From positions 1-49,784 of the forward strand of contig JAATFV010000032.1 in NCBI GenBank assembly GCA_015655015.1: DNA of 49,784 nucleotides, given 5' to 3'. Below are positions 17,400-26,607 of the stretch, one piece after another (the first letter of the stretch is position 1; each line of letters starts with the position of its first letter). The notes below the pieces were generated by a model. It saw only the letters and a list, made by a program, of their open reading frames with translations. It was not told the origin of the DNA and searched no databases. The translations under genes were made by a program, and so were the position numbers. This DNA is from Chitinophagales bacterium. Its GTDB lineage: Bacteria; Bacteroidota; Bacteroidia; Chitinophagales; Chitinophagaceae.

Positions 17400-18320
17400 A
17401 TGGCTGAAGAAATCAAAAAACAGACCGCACTTGGAGACGTCGCAGCGAGGCAGCTAGCCATAGCGACCAGGACAGTACCCCAGTTATCCACGATCACGCC
17501 CCGCTGGCTGACCCATTTATTGAACTGGATCCCCGTAGAATCGGGTGTTTACCGGTTGAACAGGGTAAAAGATGCCAACAATGTGGAAGTGGATTGTTCC
17601 TCCCGGGATGAGAAGGCCTTGCCGCAGACCTTTGTCGATTATGTGGAGAATCCCCGTGAATATAATCTGAGCGCCGTCAATACGGTCCTGGATGTACATA
17701 CGCGGGTTTCCGATCTGTATAGCAAACCTTATAACCAGATCAGCGAGCAGCTCCGGTTGACGATCGAGATCATCAAGGAGCGGCAGGAAAGCGAGCTCAT
17801 CAACAATAGAGAGTATGGATTGCTGCATAGCATCGCTCCGTCTCAGCGTATCAATACCCGGAAAGGATCACCGACTCCCGATGACCTGGATGAGCTGATC
17901 ACAAAGGTGTGGAAAGAGCCGGGCTTCTTTTTGTTACATCCCCTTGCCATTGCCGCTTTTGGCAGGGAGTGTACGCGCCGGGGAGTTCCTCCTCCTACTA
18001 TATCCTTATTCGGCTCTCCCTTTTTAACCTGGAGGGGAATTCCGCTGATCCCTTCTGATAAAGTGCCTATCGAGAATGGAAAGTCGAACATCCTTTTACT
18101 GAGGACGGGAGAAAGCCGTCAGGGTGTGGTCGGTCTTTATCAGCCGGGACTTCCGGGTGAACAGACTCCGGGTCTGTCGGTAAGGTTCATGGGTATCAAT
18201 GATAAGGCGATCGCCTCTTACTTAATCTCTTTGTATTGTTCCCTGGCGGTGCTGGTAGACGATGCCATCGCTGTATTGGATAATGTAGAAATCGGCAATT
18301 ACCATGAGTACAAATATTGA
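17400..18320 (+). CDS. Family 2A encapsulin nanocompartment shell protein (SrpI-like)
   Basis: A 306-residue HK97-fold protein that in its family self-assembles into a roughly 60-subunit icosahedral shell around a cysteine desulfurase. The assignment rests on overall resemblance to SrpI-type shells: the N-terminal segment with TPRWLTHLLNWIPVESGVYR, the VNTVLDVHTRVSDLYSKPYN helix region, the FGSPFLTWRGIPLIPSDKVP stretch and the C-terminal LYCSLAVLVDDAIAVLDN helix. There is no cyclic-nucleotide-binding insertion, which separates it from family 2B. The next gene, a desulfurase with a long disordered N-terminus, overlaps by 17 bp in the +1 frame; that pairing is diagnostic of family 2A. Probably cytoplasmic and translationally coupled to its cargo. 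Confidence 0.9.
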   Translation: MAEEIKKQTALGDVAARQLAIATRTVPQLSTITPRWLTHLLNWIPVESGVYRLNRVKDANNVEVDCSSRDEKALPQTFVDYVENPREYNLSAVNTVLDVHTRVSDLYSKPYNQISEQLRLTIEIIKERQESELINNREYGLLHSIAPSQRINTRKGSPTPDDLDELITKVWKEPGFFLLHPLAIAAFGRECTRRGVPPPTISLFGSPFLTWRGIPLIPSDKVPIENGKSNILLLRTGESRQGVVGLYQPGLPGEQTPGLSVRFMGINDKAIASYLISLYCSLAVLVDDAIAVLDNVEIGNYHEYKY

Positions 18321-20313
18321 AAGCGGCAGCCTGCCTGATCCGGATTTGCTGGAGCAGCTGGCCAATCAGTTCTTTCGGGCAGTACCGGGAGGTAATTCAC
18401 CGGAGAGCCTTCGGAATCCGCAGGATATTTTCAGTAGTTCGCAAGATACGCTTCGGAACCCACAGGAGACCGGCAGCAAGGCTGCGGATCCTCTTCCCAG
18501 CGCGTATTCCCGTCCGGATCCGGCAGCAACTCCTGCCGAAGTGGTGACGAAAGTGCCAATGTCCGTAGCAGGTAGCGGCGTATCCCCTTCGGCTCCTGAC
18601 AGTAATAAGACATTCAATGTAAAGGATCCGCAGACGAGTCTGCCCGATCCGCATTTTTCCGATGGCAAGGTGCCGTCTTCTGTGGCCGGCAGCGGCAGGT
18701 CTCCTTCGACACAGCCTGCTTTTTCCGATACTTCTTCTTCACAACCTACGTCTTCGCAGGCTCCGCCGTTGCAGGCTCAATCATCGTCTACGCGGTCCCC
18801 GGGCTCGCAGTCAGCACTCTCGTTGCCCTATACAGCGGGCGGCTCTTCTGATCCTTATGATATGGGATTGAAGGAGGTGCTTAGCGGGATCACGTCTTTT
18901 ACGCACCTGCCACAGCTGCCTTTGGCTTCCGCTAGTGAGAGCCCTTATTATTTTTTGCAGGAGGCGAATCCTATGCATCTGGTAAATACATTTCCATCGG
19001 GAGGGTTGCCTTTTGGAGGAGTTTCTCCGGCAGGGTTGCCTTCGGCAGCAGCCGGCCATGTGGTCAGCGTAAATGGGCATAGCGGCCTGACCCAGCCGCC
19101 TTTTGATGTAGAGCTGATCAAAAAAGATTTTCCTATCCTGAAAGAATATGTGAACGGGAGAAGGCTGGTCTGGCTGGACAATGCCGCCACCACGCAAAAG
19201 CCTCAGCAGGTGATCGATCGTATCAGTTATTTCTATCAGCATGAAAATTCCAATATACATCGGGCCGCGCATGAGCTCGCAGCCCGTGCGACGGATGCCT
19301 ACGAAGGCGCCAGGGGGAAAGTACAACGCTTTTTAAATGCGGGTTCCCCCAAAGAGATTGTATTTGTGCGGGGCGCTACGGAGGCCATCAACCTGGTAGC
19401 CAAGTCCTGGGGGGAACAAAATATAGGGGCAGGCGACGAGGTGATCATCAGCCATCTTGAACATCATGCCAATATCGTTCCCTGGCAGCAGCTGGCGGCG
19501 AAGAAAGGATTCAAGCTAAGAGTGATCCCGGTAGATGACAATGGTCAGTTGCTGCTGGAAGAGTATGGCAAATTGCTGAACTCCCGAACCAGGCTGGTGG
19601 CCTTCACGCAGGTATCCAATGCGCTGGGCACCATCACGCCGGCGAAACAGATCGTCGCCATGGCGCATCAGGCCGGTGCTAAAGCACTGGTGGATGGGGC
19701 GCAATCCGTTTCACATATGCGGGTGGACGTACAGGATCTGGATGCCGACTGGTTTGTTTTTTCCGGACATAAAGTTTTTGCTCCCACGGGCATTGGCGTC
19801 TTATATGGCAAAGAAACACTGTTAAATGAGACGCAGCCCTGGCAGGGGGGCGGCAATATGATCAAAGATGTCACTTTTGAACATACGCTGTACCAGGACG
19901 CTCCCGGGCGTTTTGAAGCCGGTACCGGCAATATCGCCGATGCGGTGGGTCTGGGCGCTGCTCTCGATTATGTGAGTAAGATCGGCATGGACCTGATCGA
20001 TCAGTATGAACATTATTTATTGGTCTATGCCACGAAATTATTGAAGGAAGTGCCGGGCCTTCGCCTGATCGGTACTGCGCCGCATAAGGCCAGCGTATTA
20101 TCTTTTGTGCTGGATGGTTATACCAATGACCAGGTGGGTCAGGCCCTTAATAAGGAAGGTATTGCCGTCCGTACGGGCCATCATTGTGCGCAACCTATTT
20201 TGCGCAGGTATGGACTGGAGAGTACGGTAAGACCGTCTTTGGCCTTTTATAATACCTGTGCGGATGTGCATGCGCTGGTAAATGTGCTGCACCGGCTGCG
20301 GGGAGGGCATTGA
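18304..20313 (+). CDS. Family 2A encapsulin cargo: SufS-like cysteine desulfurase with disordered N-terminus
   Basis: A 669-residue PLP enzyme predicted to release sulfur from L-cysteine as a persulfide inside the shell. Residues 1 to about 265 are low-complexity, rich in Pro/Ser/Gly, and carry paired short motifs: LRNPQ at 36-40 and 50-54; LPDP at 10-13 and 113-116; KVPxSVAGSGxSPS at 83-96 and 122-135; and a hydrophobic SPYYFLQEANP patch at 213-223. These resemble the cargo-loading segment described for this family. The SufS-type catalytic domain (about 266-669) has WLDNAATTQKP, the HLEHHAN loop, the PLP lysine Lys490 in FSGHKVF, and the persulfide cysteine Cys628 in RTGHHCAQP. Normal SufS is about 400 residues, so the extension is the distinguishing feature. 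Confidence 0.93.
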   Translation: MSTNIESGSLPDPDLLEQLANQFFRAVPGGNSPESLRNPQDIFSSSQDTLRNPQETGSKAADPLPSAYSRPDPAATPAEVVTKVPMSVAGSGVSPSAPDSNKTFNVKDPQTSLPDPHFSDGKVPSSVAGSGRSPSTQPAFSDTSSSQPTSSQAPPLQAQSSSTRSPGSQSALSLPYTAGGSSDPYDMGLKEVLSGITSFTHLPQLPLASASESPYYFLQEANPMHLVNTFPSGGLPFGGVSPAGLPSAAAGHVVSVNGHSGLTQPPFDVELIKKDFPILKEYVNGRRLVWLDNAATTQKPQQVIDRISYFYQHENSNIHRAAHELAARATDAYEGARGKVQRFLNAGSPKEIVFVRGATEAINLVAKSWGEQNIGAGDEVIISHLEHHANIVPWQQLAAKKGFKLRVIPVDDNGQLLLEEYGKLLNSRTRLVAFTQVSNALGTITPAKQIVAMAHQAGAKALVDGAQSVSHMRVDVQDLDADWFVFSGHKVFAPTGIGVLYGKETLLNETQPWQGGGNMIKDVTFEHTLYQDAPGRFEAGTGNIADAVGLGAALDYVSKIGMDLIDQYEHYLLVYATKLLKEVPGLRLIGTAPHKASVLSFVLDGYTNDQVGQALNKEGIAVRTGHHCAQPILRRYGLESTVRPSLAFYNTCADVHALVNVLHRLRGGH

Positions 20314-20412
20314 ATTTAGAGCACAAAGATGTCCCCTGAATATTAAGAGTCTGCCGCATCCGGAAAAATGATTTACGCAGGGCGAGAAATGGAGGAGACC
20401 TGCAGAAATAAT

Positions 20413-22875
20413 TTATTGTGCTCTCAAGCTCTCCGTTGGATTCATAAGTGCCGCCTTTATTGCATGGAAGCTCACCGTGACAATCCCAAGCAATAAGGCC
20501 ACCGCTCCTGACAGCACAAAGACCCACACACTGACCGGGGCCTGGTAAGCGAAGCCCTGCAGCCAGCAGTGCATAACATACCAGGCGACCGGCGACGCCA
20601 CTAGCAGGGAAATACTGATCAGCAGGATGAAGTCCCGGCTAAGCAGGGAGGTTATATTCGCCACGCTGGCTCCCAGGACTTTGCGGATGCCGATCTCTTT
20701 TGTTCGTTGTCCGGCAGAGAACAGGGACAGGCCGAACAGGCCCATGCAGGAAATGAAGATAGTAATGCCCGTGGCTACTTTCATAAGGAAAGCCGTCTTT
20801 TGCTCTTTTTTATACAGCTCAGCGATCGTCTCATCCAGGAATTGGTAAGCGAACGGTTCGTTGGGATATATTTCTTTCCATATCTGCGCTACCTGTGCCA
20901 GGGTAGTTTTGACGCTACTCAGTTCCTTACCTTTGGCGGCCAGCCTGATCGCGAGACTATTTTCCGGTTGAGCCAGATCGATGATGGCTATAGGCCGGAT
21001 CGGTTCATGATAAGAGCTCTCGTGGAAATCGGCAACGACGCCAACGATAGGATAGGGCCGGTCGCCCAGGTAAATAAATTTCCCTACGGCATCTTCCGGT
21101 CTCTTAAAGCCCAGCGCACCGGCAAAGGATGCATTGATAATAAATTCTTTTATACTGTCTCTGTCAGCCGCCGGCAGCAGATTTCTTCCTGCCAGCAACT
21201 TAATTTCATAGAGTGAAATGAAATTCGAATCGGCTATCTGCAGGGCAGCCAGGACCCCTGTTTCCTTTTTGCCTTTATACTGCATCGGTATCGAAGTGTG
21301 GAAATGGCTCAGGGGGGTAAAGGATTGCCGGGAGACGTTGTTGATACCGGGCAGCTGTCTTATACGTTCCGCGAAAAGCTGCATTTTTTTAGCGCTATCC
21401 CCCGGATCGGTATATACCGAGAGAATGGCATCGGCGGTAAAGCCCAGATCTTTGCTGCGCATATAGTTAATCTGACGGCTGATGATGGCCGCGCTGATAA
21501 TAAAGATGAGGGAGATGGCGAACTGAAAAACGATCAGCCCTTTCCGCAGGTACCATTTTCCTTGCCCTGCCTGTGCGCCGGGGCCTTTTAAGCTAAGGAC
21601 CGGGAGATAGGAGGACAAGATCTTTGCCGGATAAAAGCCAGCGAGTAAGGTGGTGGCGAGTGTAAGCAACAATATAAAACCAAGGGTGGATGGATGGAGA
21701 AGATGGAAGCTTACCCCTTCCGGAATAAATGCGTGAAAAGCCGACAGCACGGGTTTTACGGCCAGGGCAGCGATCAGTAAAGCGCCAAGGGTGAGCAGGA
21801 ATGTCTCCATTAAGAACTGAAAGACGATGCTCAGCCGGTCACCGCCCATTACTTTCCGGATCCCAATTTCTTTGGCTCTGCGCAGGGACAGCGCCGTAGA
21901 AAAATTAATGAAATTGATGGCGGCCAGCAGAAGTATAAAAGCAGCGATGCCCATCAGCACATAGAGAGTAGGCAAATGCGTCTTATGTATCCCGTCATCG
22001 ACCCCGGCGTCGAAATGTATATCGGACAGGGGTTGCAGCCACATGCGGTATTTTACACCGGGTTCCGGTTTTATAAGCTCTTTACCCAATGCCGCCAACA
22101 GTGCATTCACCCTGCCCGGCAATGTGCCCGGATACAGCTTAACAAAAGCACGTGAGCCCCAGGGGCTGCTATTCCCATTGCCCCATTCCCCCAGCTGAAT
22201 ATCCTTTCGCAGAAAACTATTTTGGATAGTGCTGAAAGAGATGAACTCCGAAAAAGGAAAGTCCGTATAACCTTTCCAGTCTTTTACGACTCCTGTAACC
22301 CGGACTCTAAGGGAATCATTATAGACTATGGCCTGTCCGATGATCTTATCGGGAGATGCATCCCCAAAATATTTACGTGCGCTCGTTTCCGAAAGCACCG
22401 CGGTAAAGGGGTCTTTCAAAGCAGTAGCTGGATCACCGGCAATCCATTCATATTTAAAGATGGTAAAATATTGAGGCTCCGCGATAATAGTGAAGGGCGT
22501 GGATAGCCCTTCCTGTCGGTTATCGAATTTCTTCGTGGGATCTTTGCTGCCGGGAATCCTGATCTTTGCCAGGTAAAGATGGTAGGCTGCGATGGATTCC
22601 ACCCCCGGGATGTTTTCCCTGGCCGCCAGGGGCGCGCCCGGAGGAACAATAGCCGCACTTCGCGGGATATCCCCGTCGCGCTGTATTTCCTCTACGATGC
22701 GGTAGATACGTTCTTTGCCCGGATGGAAAGCATCAACGCTGAGCTCGAAATGAGAGATCAGATAGATCACGATACAGGAGCAGATCCCGAGGGAGAGCCC
22801 GAGTATGTTGATCAGGGAATAGATCTTATGTCGGGTGATATTACGCCAGGCAATTTTGAAGTAATTCTGCCACAT
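20413..22875 (-). CDS. MacB/FtsX-type ABC transporter permease
   Basis: An 820-residue inner-membrane permease with two FtsX-like halves, the usual Bacteroidota form. The N-terminus is MWQNYFKIAWRNITRHK, then a first helix (about 21-43), a MacB periplasmic core domain, three helices at about 305-430, and a second periplasmic domain with three C-terminal helices at about 690-810. The cytoplasmic coupling motif RRAKEIGIRKVMG at 340-350 is repeated as RTKEIGIRKVLGA near 720. No ATPase is adjacent, which is common for this family. It is convergent with the cargo gene and not part of the encapsulin operon. Substrate unknown. Confidence 0.9.
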   Translation of the reverse strand: MWQNYFKIAWRNITRHKIYSLINILGLSLGICSCIVIYLISHFELSVDAFHPGKERIYRIVEEIQRDGDIPRSAAIVPPGAPLAARENIPGVESIAAYHLYLAKIRIPGSKDPTKKFDNRQEGLSTPFTIIAEPQYFTIFKYEWIAGDPATALKDPFTAVLSETSARKYFGDASPDKIIGQAIVYNDSLRVRVTGVVKDWKGYTDFPFSEFISFSTIQNSFLRKDIQLGEWGNGNSSPWGSRAFVKLYPGTLPGRVNALLAALGKELIKPEPGVKYRMWLQPLSDIHFDAGVDDGIHKTHLPTLYVLMGIAAFILLLAAINFINFSTALSLRRAKEIGIRKVMGGDRLSIVFQFLMETFLLTLGALLIAALAVKPVLSAFHAFIPEGVSFHLLHPSTLGFILLLTLATTLLAGFYPAKILSSYLPVLSLKGPGAQAGQGKWYLRKGLIVFQFAISLIFIISAAIISRQINYMRSKDLGFTADAILSVYTDPGDSAKKMQLFAERIRQLPGINNVSRQSFTPLSHFHTSIPMQYKGKKETGVLAALQIADSNFISLYEIKLLAGRNLLPAADRDSIKEFIINASFAGALGFKRPEDAVGKFIYLGDRPYPIVGVVADFHESSYHEPIRPIAIIDLAQPENSLAIRLAAKGKELSSVKTTLAQVAQIWKEIYPNEPFAYQFLDETIAELYKKEQKTAFLMKVATGITIFISCMGLFGLSLFSAGQRTKEIGIRKVLGASVANITSLLSRDFILLISISLLVASPVAWYVMHCWLQGFAYQAPVSVWVFVLSGAVALLLGIVTVSFHAIKAALMNPTESLRAQ

Positions 22876-23045
22876 AGGAGGAGCTGTTGGTTAGTGAGGT
22901 ATTTGATAAGATCAAAATACTATAATTCCGCATTGAGGGAAGTTAAAGGAATGCCAATTATGAGTTAGACAGGCAGTTCCTGACCGATTATCCGGGCTTA
23001 TAGTCCAATGTAATAAACAGATGAAGTCCTTCTTTGTATTTTTAA

Positions 23046-23571
23046 GTGATATATTTTTTTATACAGGTGAATCAATCGGATTATATTTCATTGACGAATA
23101 TTGCCCGACATAAGAATCCGAATGAGCCGAAGGATATTGTTAAGAATTGGATGCAGTCAAAAACAACCATTGAATTCCTGGGTCTATGGGAAAAATTACA
23201 TAACCCGTCTTTCAAAGGGGTCGAATTCGACGCCTTTTCCCGGGAAGCTGGCAGCAATGCCTTCGTTTTATCACCCTCAAAATGGATAGAAGCCCCATGC
23301 CATCGGCATTATATCTAAACAAGGAAATACCGGACGTACTTTTGCCCACAAAGATATTGCTTTTGAATTCGCTTCATGGCTAAGTGCGGAATTTAAGCTA
23401 TATCTAATTATGGAATTTCAACGTCTCAAAGACGAAGAAAATAATGTGAAAAAACAGGAATGGAGCTTACAGCGTACCTTATCAAAGATCAATTACCGTA
23501 TCCATACCGATGCTATCAAAGAAACATTGATTCCTGCTGTTAAACAAGTGATACGCATTAGCTGCCGGTAA
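23046..23571 (+). pseudogene. KilA-N domain gene, frameshifted and truncated
   Basis: Remnant of a phage/mobile-element-type KilA-N DNA-binding protein. The first frame (from GTG 23046) reads SDYISLTNIARHKNPNEP...FKGVEFDAFSREAGSNAF up to KWIEA, then runs out of homology into a stop at 23318. The expected continuation AIGIISKQGNTGRTFAHKDI...FEFASWLSAEFKLY resumes in another frame at 23299 and runs to 23571. About two bases are missing (or one gained) at 23292-23299. The C-terminal region expected after YRIHTDAIKETLI is lost. Both the frameshift and the abrupt end indicate a dead gene, although programmed recoding cannot be strictly excluded. Confidence 0.8.
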
Positions 23572-23669
23572 TTTTTTCCAGGGCAATAGTGCCGCCTTTC
23601 CTTTTCTTCTTCCGAGGCCTCTTTATCGAGGTACTTTTCGATCAATCGATATAACTCCTGTTTCTCCAT
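23493..23669 (-). pseudogene. FecR anti-sigma N-terminal stub
   Basis: A 58-codon minus-strand reading frame starting MEKQELYRLIEKYLDKEASE and continuing EEKER matches the start of FecR-family anti-sigma factors for about 26 residues, then loses resemblance and runs antisense into the KilA-N remnant. It seems to be the 5' end of a fecR gene cut off by the rearrangement that also removed the end of the KilA-N gene. The match is short, so confidence is moderate. Confidence 0.5.
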
Positions 23670-23879
23670 AGAATAAAAATAAGGGGTCCTGATTTGTATT
23701 ATATAAGTACCGCAAGAGGGGCAAACCCATTACCGGGAGGTAATCTTTTTTAAAAAAAGATTAATAAAAAGTAAAAATAGGCAAAACGGTTAAACCCGTT
23801 ATTATACAGCGGTTTATAAAATAGTAGTCATAAATTGGAAGTCGGGAGCCTTTATTTCTATTAGCCCCTGGAGAATAAG

Positions 23880-24611
23880 TTACCATCTGACTTCACCCTC
23901 CTCACTATAGAATTTGCCGGTTGCTCCTTCGTTGGAAAGTGTAGCGCACTTCACAATTGGTTTAGCACCTTCTTCTACCGTTTTAATTCCTTTATAATTA
24001 TTAAAATCAGTCGCCGTATGTCCGGGAGTAACACTGTTCACTTTAAAGTTTGTATTTCTTAGTTGATACGCCAACGCAATAGTGTAAGCATTAACAGCCG
24101 ATTTGGACACCCCATAAACGGCAAAAAATGGTTTTACTGAATCATACTTAGACCAAGTGGGATCGCTGTTTTCCGTCAAAGAACCTACTTCACTGGAAAC
24201 ATTAACAATTCTTGGGGATTCTGATTTTTCTAAAAGTTCCAAAAATTGTTGAGTTACTTCAATGGTTCCGAAGACATTGGTTTGAAATACTGTCTTATAG
24301 TTCTCTATACTGGTAATAGAGGGCTCCTGCGGCATATTTCCAAGAATCCCGGCATTATTAATGAGCACATCCAACGATTCTATTTTTTTCTCCATCTCTG
24401 CTCTGGCCTTTTTTATAGAGGCACTGTCAGAAATATCTATCCGCAATGGCGCAACGTTTGTAAATCCCATTTCATTTAGAATCGCTACTGCAGTTTCTCC
24501 CTTTTGTTTGTCCCTGCTTCCTAAATACACAAAATATCCCAATGCTGCCATTTGCTTTGCTGTTTCAAAGCCGATACCTTTATTCGCTCCTGTTATTAAT
24601 ACTGTTTTCAT
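23880..24611 (-). CDS. SDR-family NAD(P)-dependent oxidoreductase
   Basis: A 243-residue classical short-chain dehydrogenase/reductase. It has the cofactor motif TGANKGIG at 7-14, NNAG at about 88-91, the catalytic serine in NVSSEVGS, and Tyr/Lys in YGVSKSAVNAY, then PGHTATDFN. It resembles carbonyl-reductase-like SDRs with an NADPH preference, but the substrate is not readable. It is 40 bp downstream of the NmrA-like gene on the same strand and likely co-transcribed. The segment is visibly more AT-rich than the Sus loci, which suggests acquisition. Confidence 0.9.
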   Translation of the reverse strand: MKTVLITGANKGIGFETAKQMAALGYFVYLGSRDKQKGETAVAILNEMGFTNVAPLRIDISDSASIKKARAEMEKKIESLDVLINNAGILGNMPQEPSITSIENYKTVFQTNVFGTIEVTQQFLELLEKSESPRIVNVSSEVGSLTENSDPTWSKYDSVKPFFAVYGVSKSAVNAYTIALAYQLRNTNFKVNSVTPGHTATDFNNYKGIKTVEEGAKPIVKCATLSNEGATGKFYSEEGEVRW

Positions 24612-24651
24612 ATTTCTTTACTGTTAATATCTAAAAAATTTCTGGTGCGTG

Positions 24652-25557
24652 TTATTCTGCTTTGTAAGCTGCTGCAAATGTTTTTGCAAAATCAGCTAAT
24701 TTCACTTTGCCCAATGCAGGTTTGTTTTTGTAGTAATCTTCATATAAAGCACCGGTTCCCTGGCTAGCCTGAAATTCCACAAATCCTTTGGCTATCTGTT
24801 CGTTGAAACCGATAGAAAGCCAGCTGCTTAATAGCTCTTCGTTGGAAATTATCTGCCACTGCAAATCCGGCTTTCCGATGGCTTCACCCAACGCTTTGGC
24901 AATTTCGTCCGGAGAAACTTCATCACTGGCAACGTAGCGGCACGTTCTTCCACTAAACGGTTTTTGAATTTCTTCAGAAACCACATCGGCAATATCCAAT
25001 GGAGAAACCCAAGGCTCTTTCCTGTCGCCGCCCCAGTTGGAAGCGATAACACCTTTTGTTTGTATGTTTCGGATAAATCCAAACATATTGGTGAAAAAAC
25101 CTACCGGACGAATGAATTTAATGGCTATTTCTTCGGGTAATTGTTTCAAAATATTTTCAACGTTATGATGAAATATCAGTATCCCTGTTCCTTTATCAGT
25201 ATGCGCACCGATGCTGCTGAGATGAACTACCTGTTTTACGCCGGAGTCTAAAACCGCCTGTCTATAATTGTTGCCGATTTGGTTAATGGCAGCGATGAAG
25301 TCTACCTCTTTGTCAAAGAAATTACCAGCAGCATCCAGCGTTTCCATAAGGTAAACGACATCTGCATCTTTGAACGTTCTTGTCAAAAACTCTGTGTCAA
25401 ACATACTGCCAATAGCTGCTTTTGCTCCAAGAGCTACGATGCCTTCTTGTCTTTCAGACTTGCTGCTGATGACGGTAACGGAATGTCCGCTTTTTACTAA
25501 TTTTTCTGTAAACGGTTTGCCCACGTTGCTAACGGAGCCTGTTAATACAATATTCAT
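24652..25557 (-). CDS. NmrA-like NAD(P)-binding protein (atypical SDR)
   Basis: A 301-residue atypical short-chain dehydrogenase of the NmrA/NAD(P)H-binding group. It opens with MNIVLTGSVSNVGKPFTEKL, a Rossmann glycine-rich loop of the GxxxxVGxP type, followed by ADVVYLMETL and the VKQVVHLSSIGAH strand. The C-terminal half resembles azoreductase/NmrA relatives (PFSGRTCRYVASDEVSPDEIA segment). Such proteins act as quinone or azo reductases or as redox-sensing regulators; the activity here is unknown. It lies between the AraC regulator and the SDR, all on the minus strand, a small regulated redox set. Confidence 0.85.
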   Translation of the reverse strand: MNIVLTGSVSNVGKPFTEKLVKSGHSVTVISSKSERQEGIVALGAKAAIGSMFDTEFLTRTFKDADVVYLMETLDAAGNFFDKEVDFIAAINQIGNNYRQAVLDSGVKQVVHLSSIGAHTDKGTGILIFHHNVENILKQLPEEIAIKFIRPVGFFTNMFGFIRNIQTKGVIASNWGGDRKEPWVSPLDIADVVSEEIQKPFSGRTCRYVASDEVSPDEIAKALGEAIGKPDLQWQIISNEELLSSWLSIGFNEQIAKGFVEFQASQGTGALYEDYYKNKPALGKVKLADFAKTFAAAYKAE

Positions 25558-25707
25558 TCTTTTTAAATTTTAATTTGTTCTATATAAAGTCGACTCAACA
25601 TTCTTTTCAATAGTTACATCCATATAAATCACTTAAATTTTATGATGCAAAATTAGAAAGGTTAATTGCGAGAGCAGATAGCCATATAATGGCAATGATT
25701 GGACAAA

Positions 25708-26550
25708 TTATGGTTTTTGCTCTCTAAAAGCGGAGGCGGTAATTCCGGTATTTTTCTTAAAGAAGCGCGAAAAATAGGCGTAATCTTCATATCCCAGTTC
25801 CCAGGCAATTTCCCTTATGTCTTTACCGGAATAAGAAAGTAATCTTTTGGCTTCCAGTACGATTTCCTGTTGAATCCAATAACTTGCCGGAAATCCGGTT
25901 ATCTCCTTCATTACCTCATTAAGGTACAGTGGTGTGACATAAAGAAGTGAGGCGTACTCTTTTACCTGTTTTAATGTTTGGAAACGTTCCTTTATCAACT
26001 GCTTAAACCGGGTAGCCAGTATGTACTTTTGACTATTGATGCGTTTGAATTTTGTAGAAGAGCCCAGCAATTTAGACGCAATTAATCCTGAAATTGCATT
26101 CAGTAAAGAATTAATGATAGAGGACAATAAATCATCATTTTTCTTTTGACCCAACCACCATTTTCCCAGACTATCAGCAAAAGCAAAAACCGGGTCTTTT
26201 TTAGCAAGAGAAGAATTTTGAGTTACATTCAAGATGGTATCGAAGGCTTCCCGGAACTCCTTCGAAATATAATTAGAATCCACAAACAAAAGCCAGCCTT
26301 CACATTGGTCTACCTTTATATAACGATGCACCTGTCCCGGAGCAACATAACAAAGTCCTGCATTATTGATTTCAATTGTATTAAAGTCCACTTCAAAAAC
26401 AAAACGCCCACTTTTTTGGATAATGAACATATAATGGTCATCACGGTGCAATTCATGATCTGTAAACTTAAGCCCATGCAAAGCCATGATGTCTATGCCG
26501 CTTTGTTTTAACTCATCCTTATGGATTAATATTTTACTTTTTGAAATCAA
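25708..26550 (-). CDS. AraC-family transcriptional regulator (redox gene set)
   Basis: A 280-residue regulator with an N-terminal cupin-like ligand domain (about 20-165; HELHRDDHYMFIIQKSGRF) and two C-terminal helix-turn-helix motifs (about 185-277), the second with DIREIAWELGYEDYAYFSRFFKKNTGITASAFR. The open frame begins with TTG at 26550; no in-frame ATG precedes the cupin domain closely, so this start is provisional. It lies upstream of the NmrA-like and SDR genes on the same strand and is divergent from the truncated SDR, probably controlling one or both. Confidence 0.88.
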   Translation of the reverse strand: MISKSKILIHKDELKQSGIDIMALHGLKFTDHELHRDDHYMFIIQKSGRFVFEVDFNTIEINNAGLCYVAPGQVHRYIKVDQCEGWLLFVDSNYISKEFREAFDTILNVTQNSSLAKKDPVFAFADSLGKWWLGQKKNDDLLSSIINSLLNAISGLIASKLLGSSTKFKRINSQKYILATRFKQLIKERFQTLKQVKEYASLLYVTPLYLNEVMKEITGFPASYWIQQEIVLEAKRLLSYSGKDIREIAWELGYEDYAYFSRFFKKNTGITASAFREQKP

Positions 26551-26607
26551 TTTTTACGGTTTGCTTTTTCAACAGTAAATATAACCATTATATGGAGTGG
26601 AATAAAA

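Noticed and set aside
20319..20424. AGAGCACAA and TTGTGCTCT as inverted repeats flanking the space between the cargo gene and the permease gene
   Set aside because: The 9-bp arms are about 90 bp apart, one is within the permease coding end, and no transposase or target duplication is visible; chance is likely.
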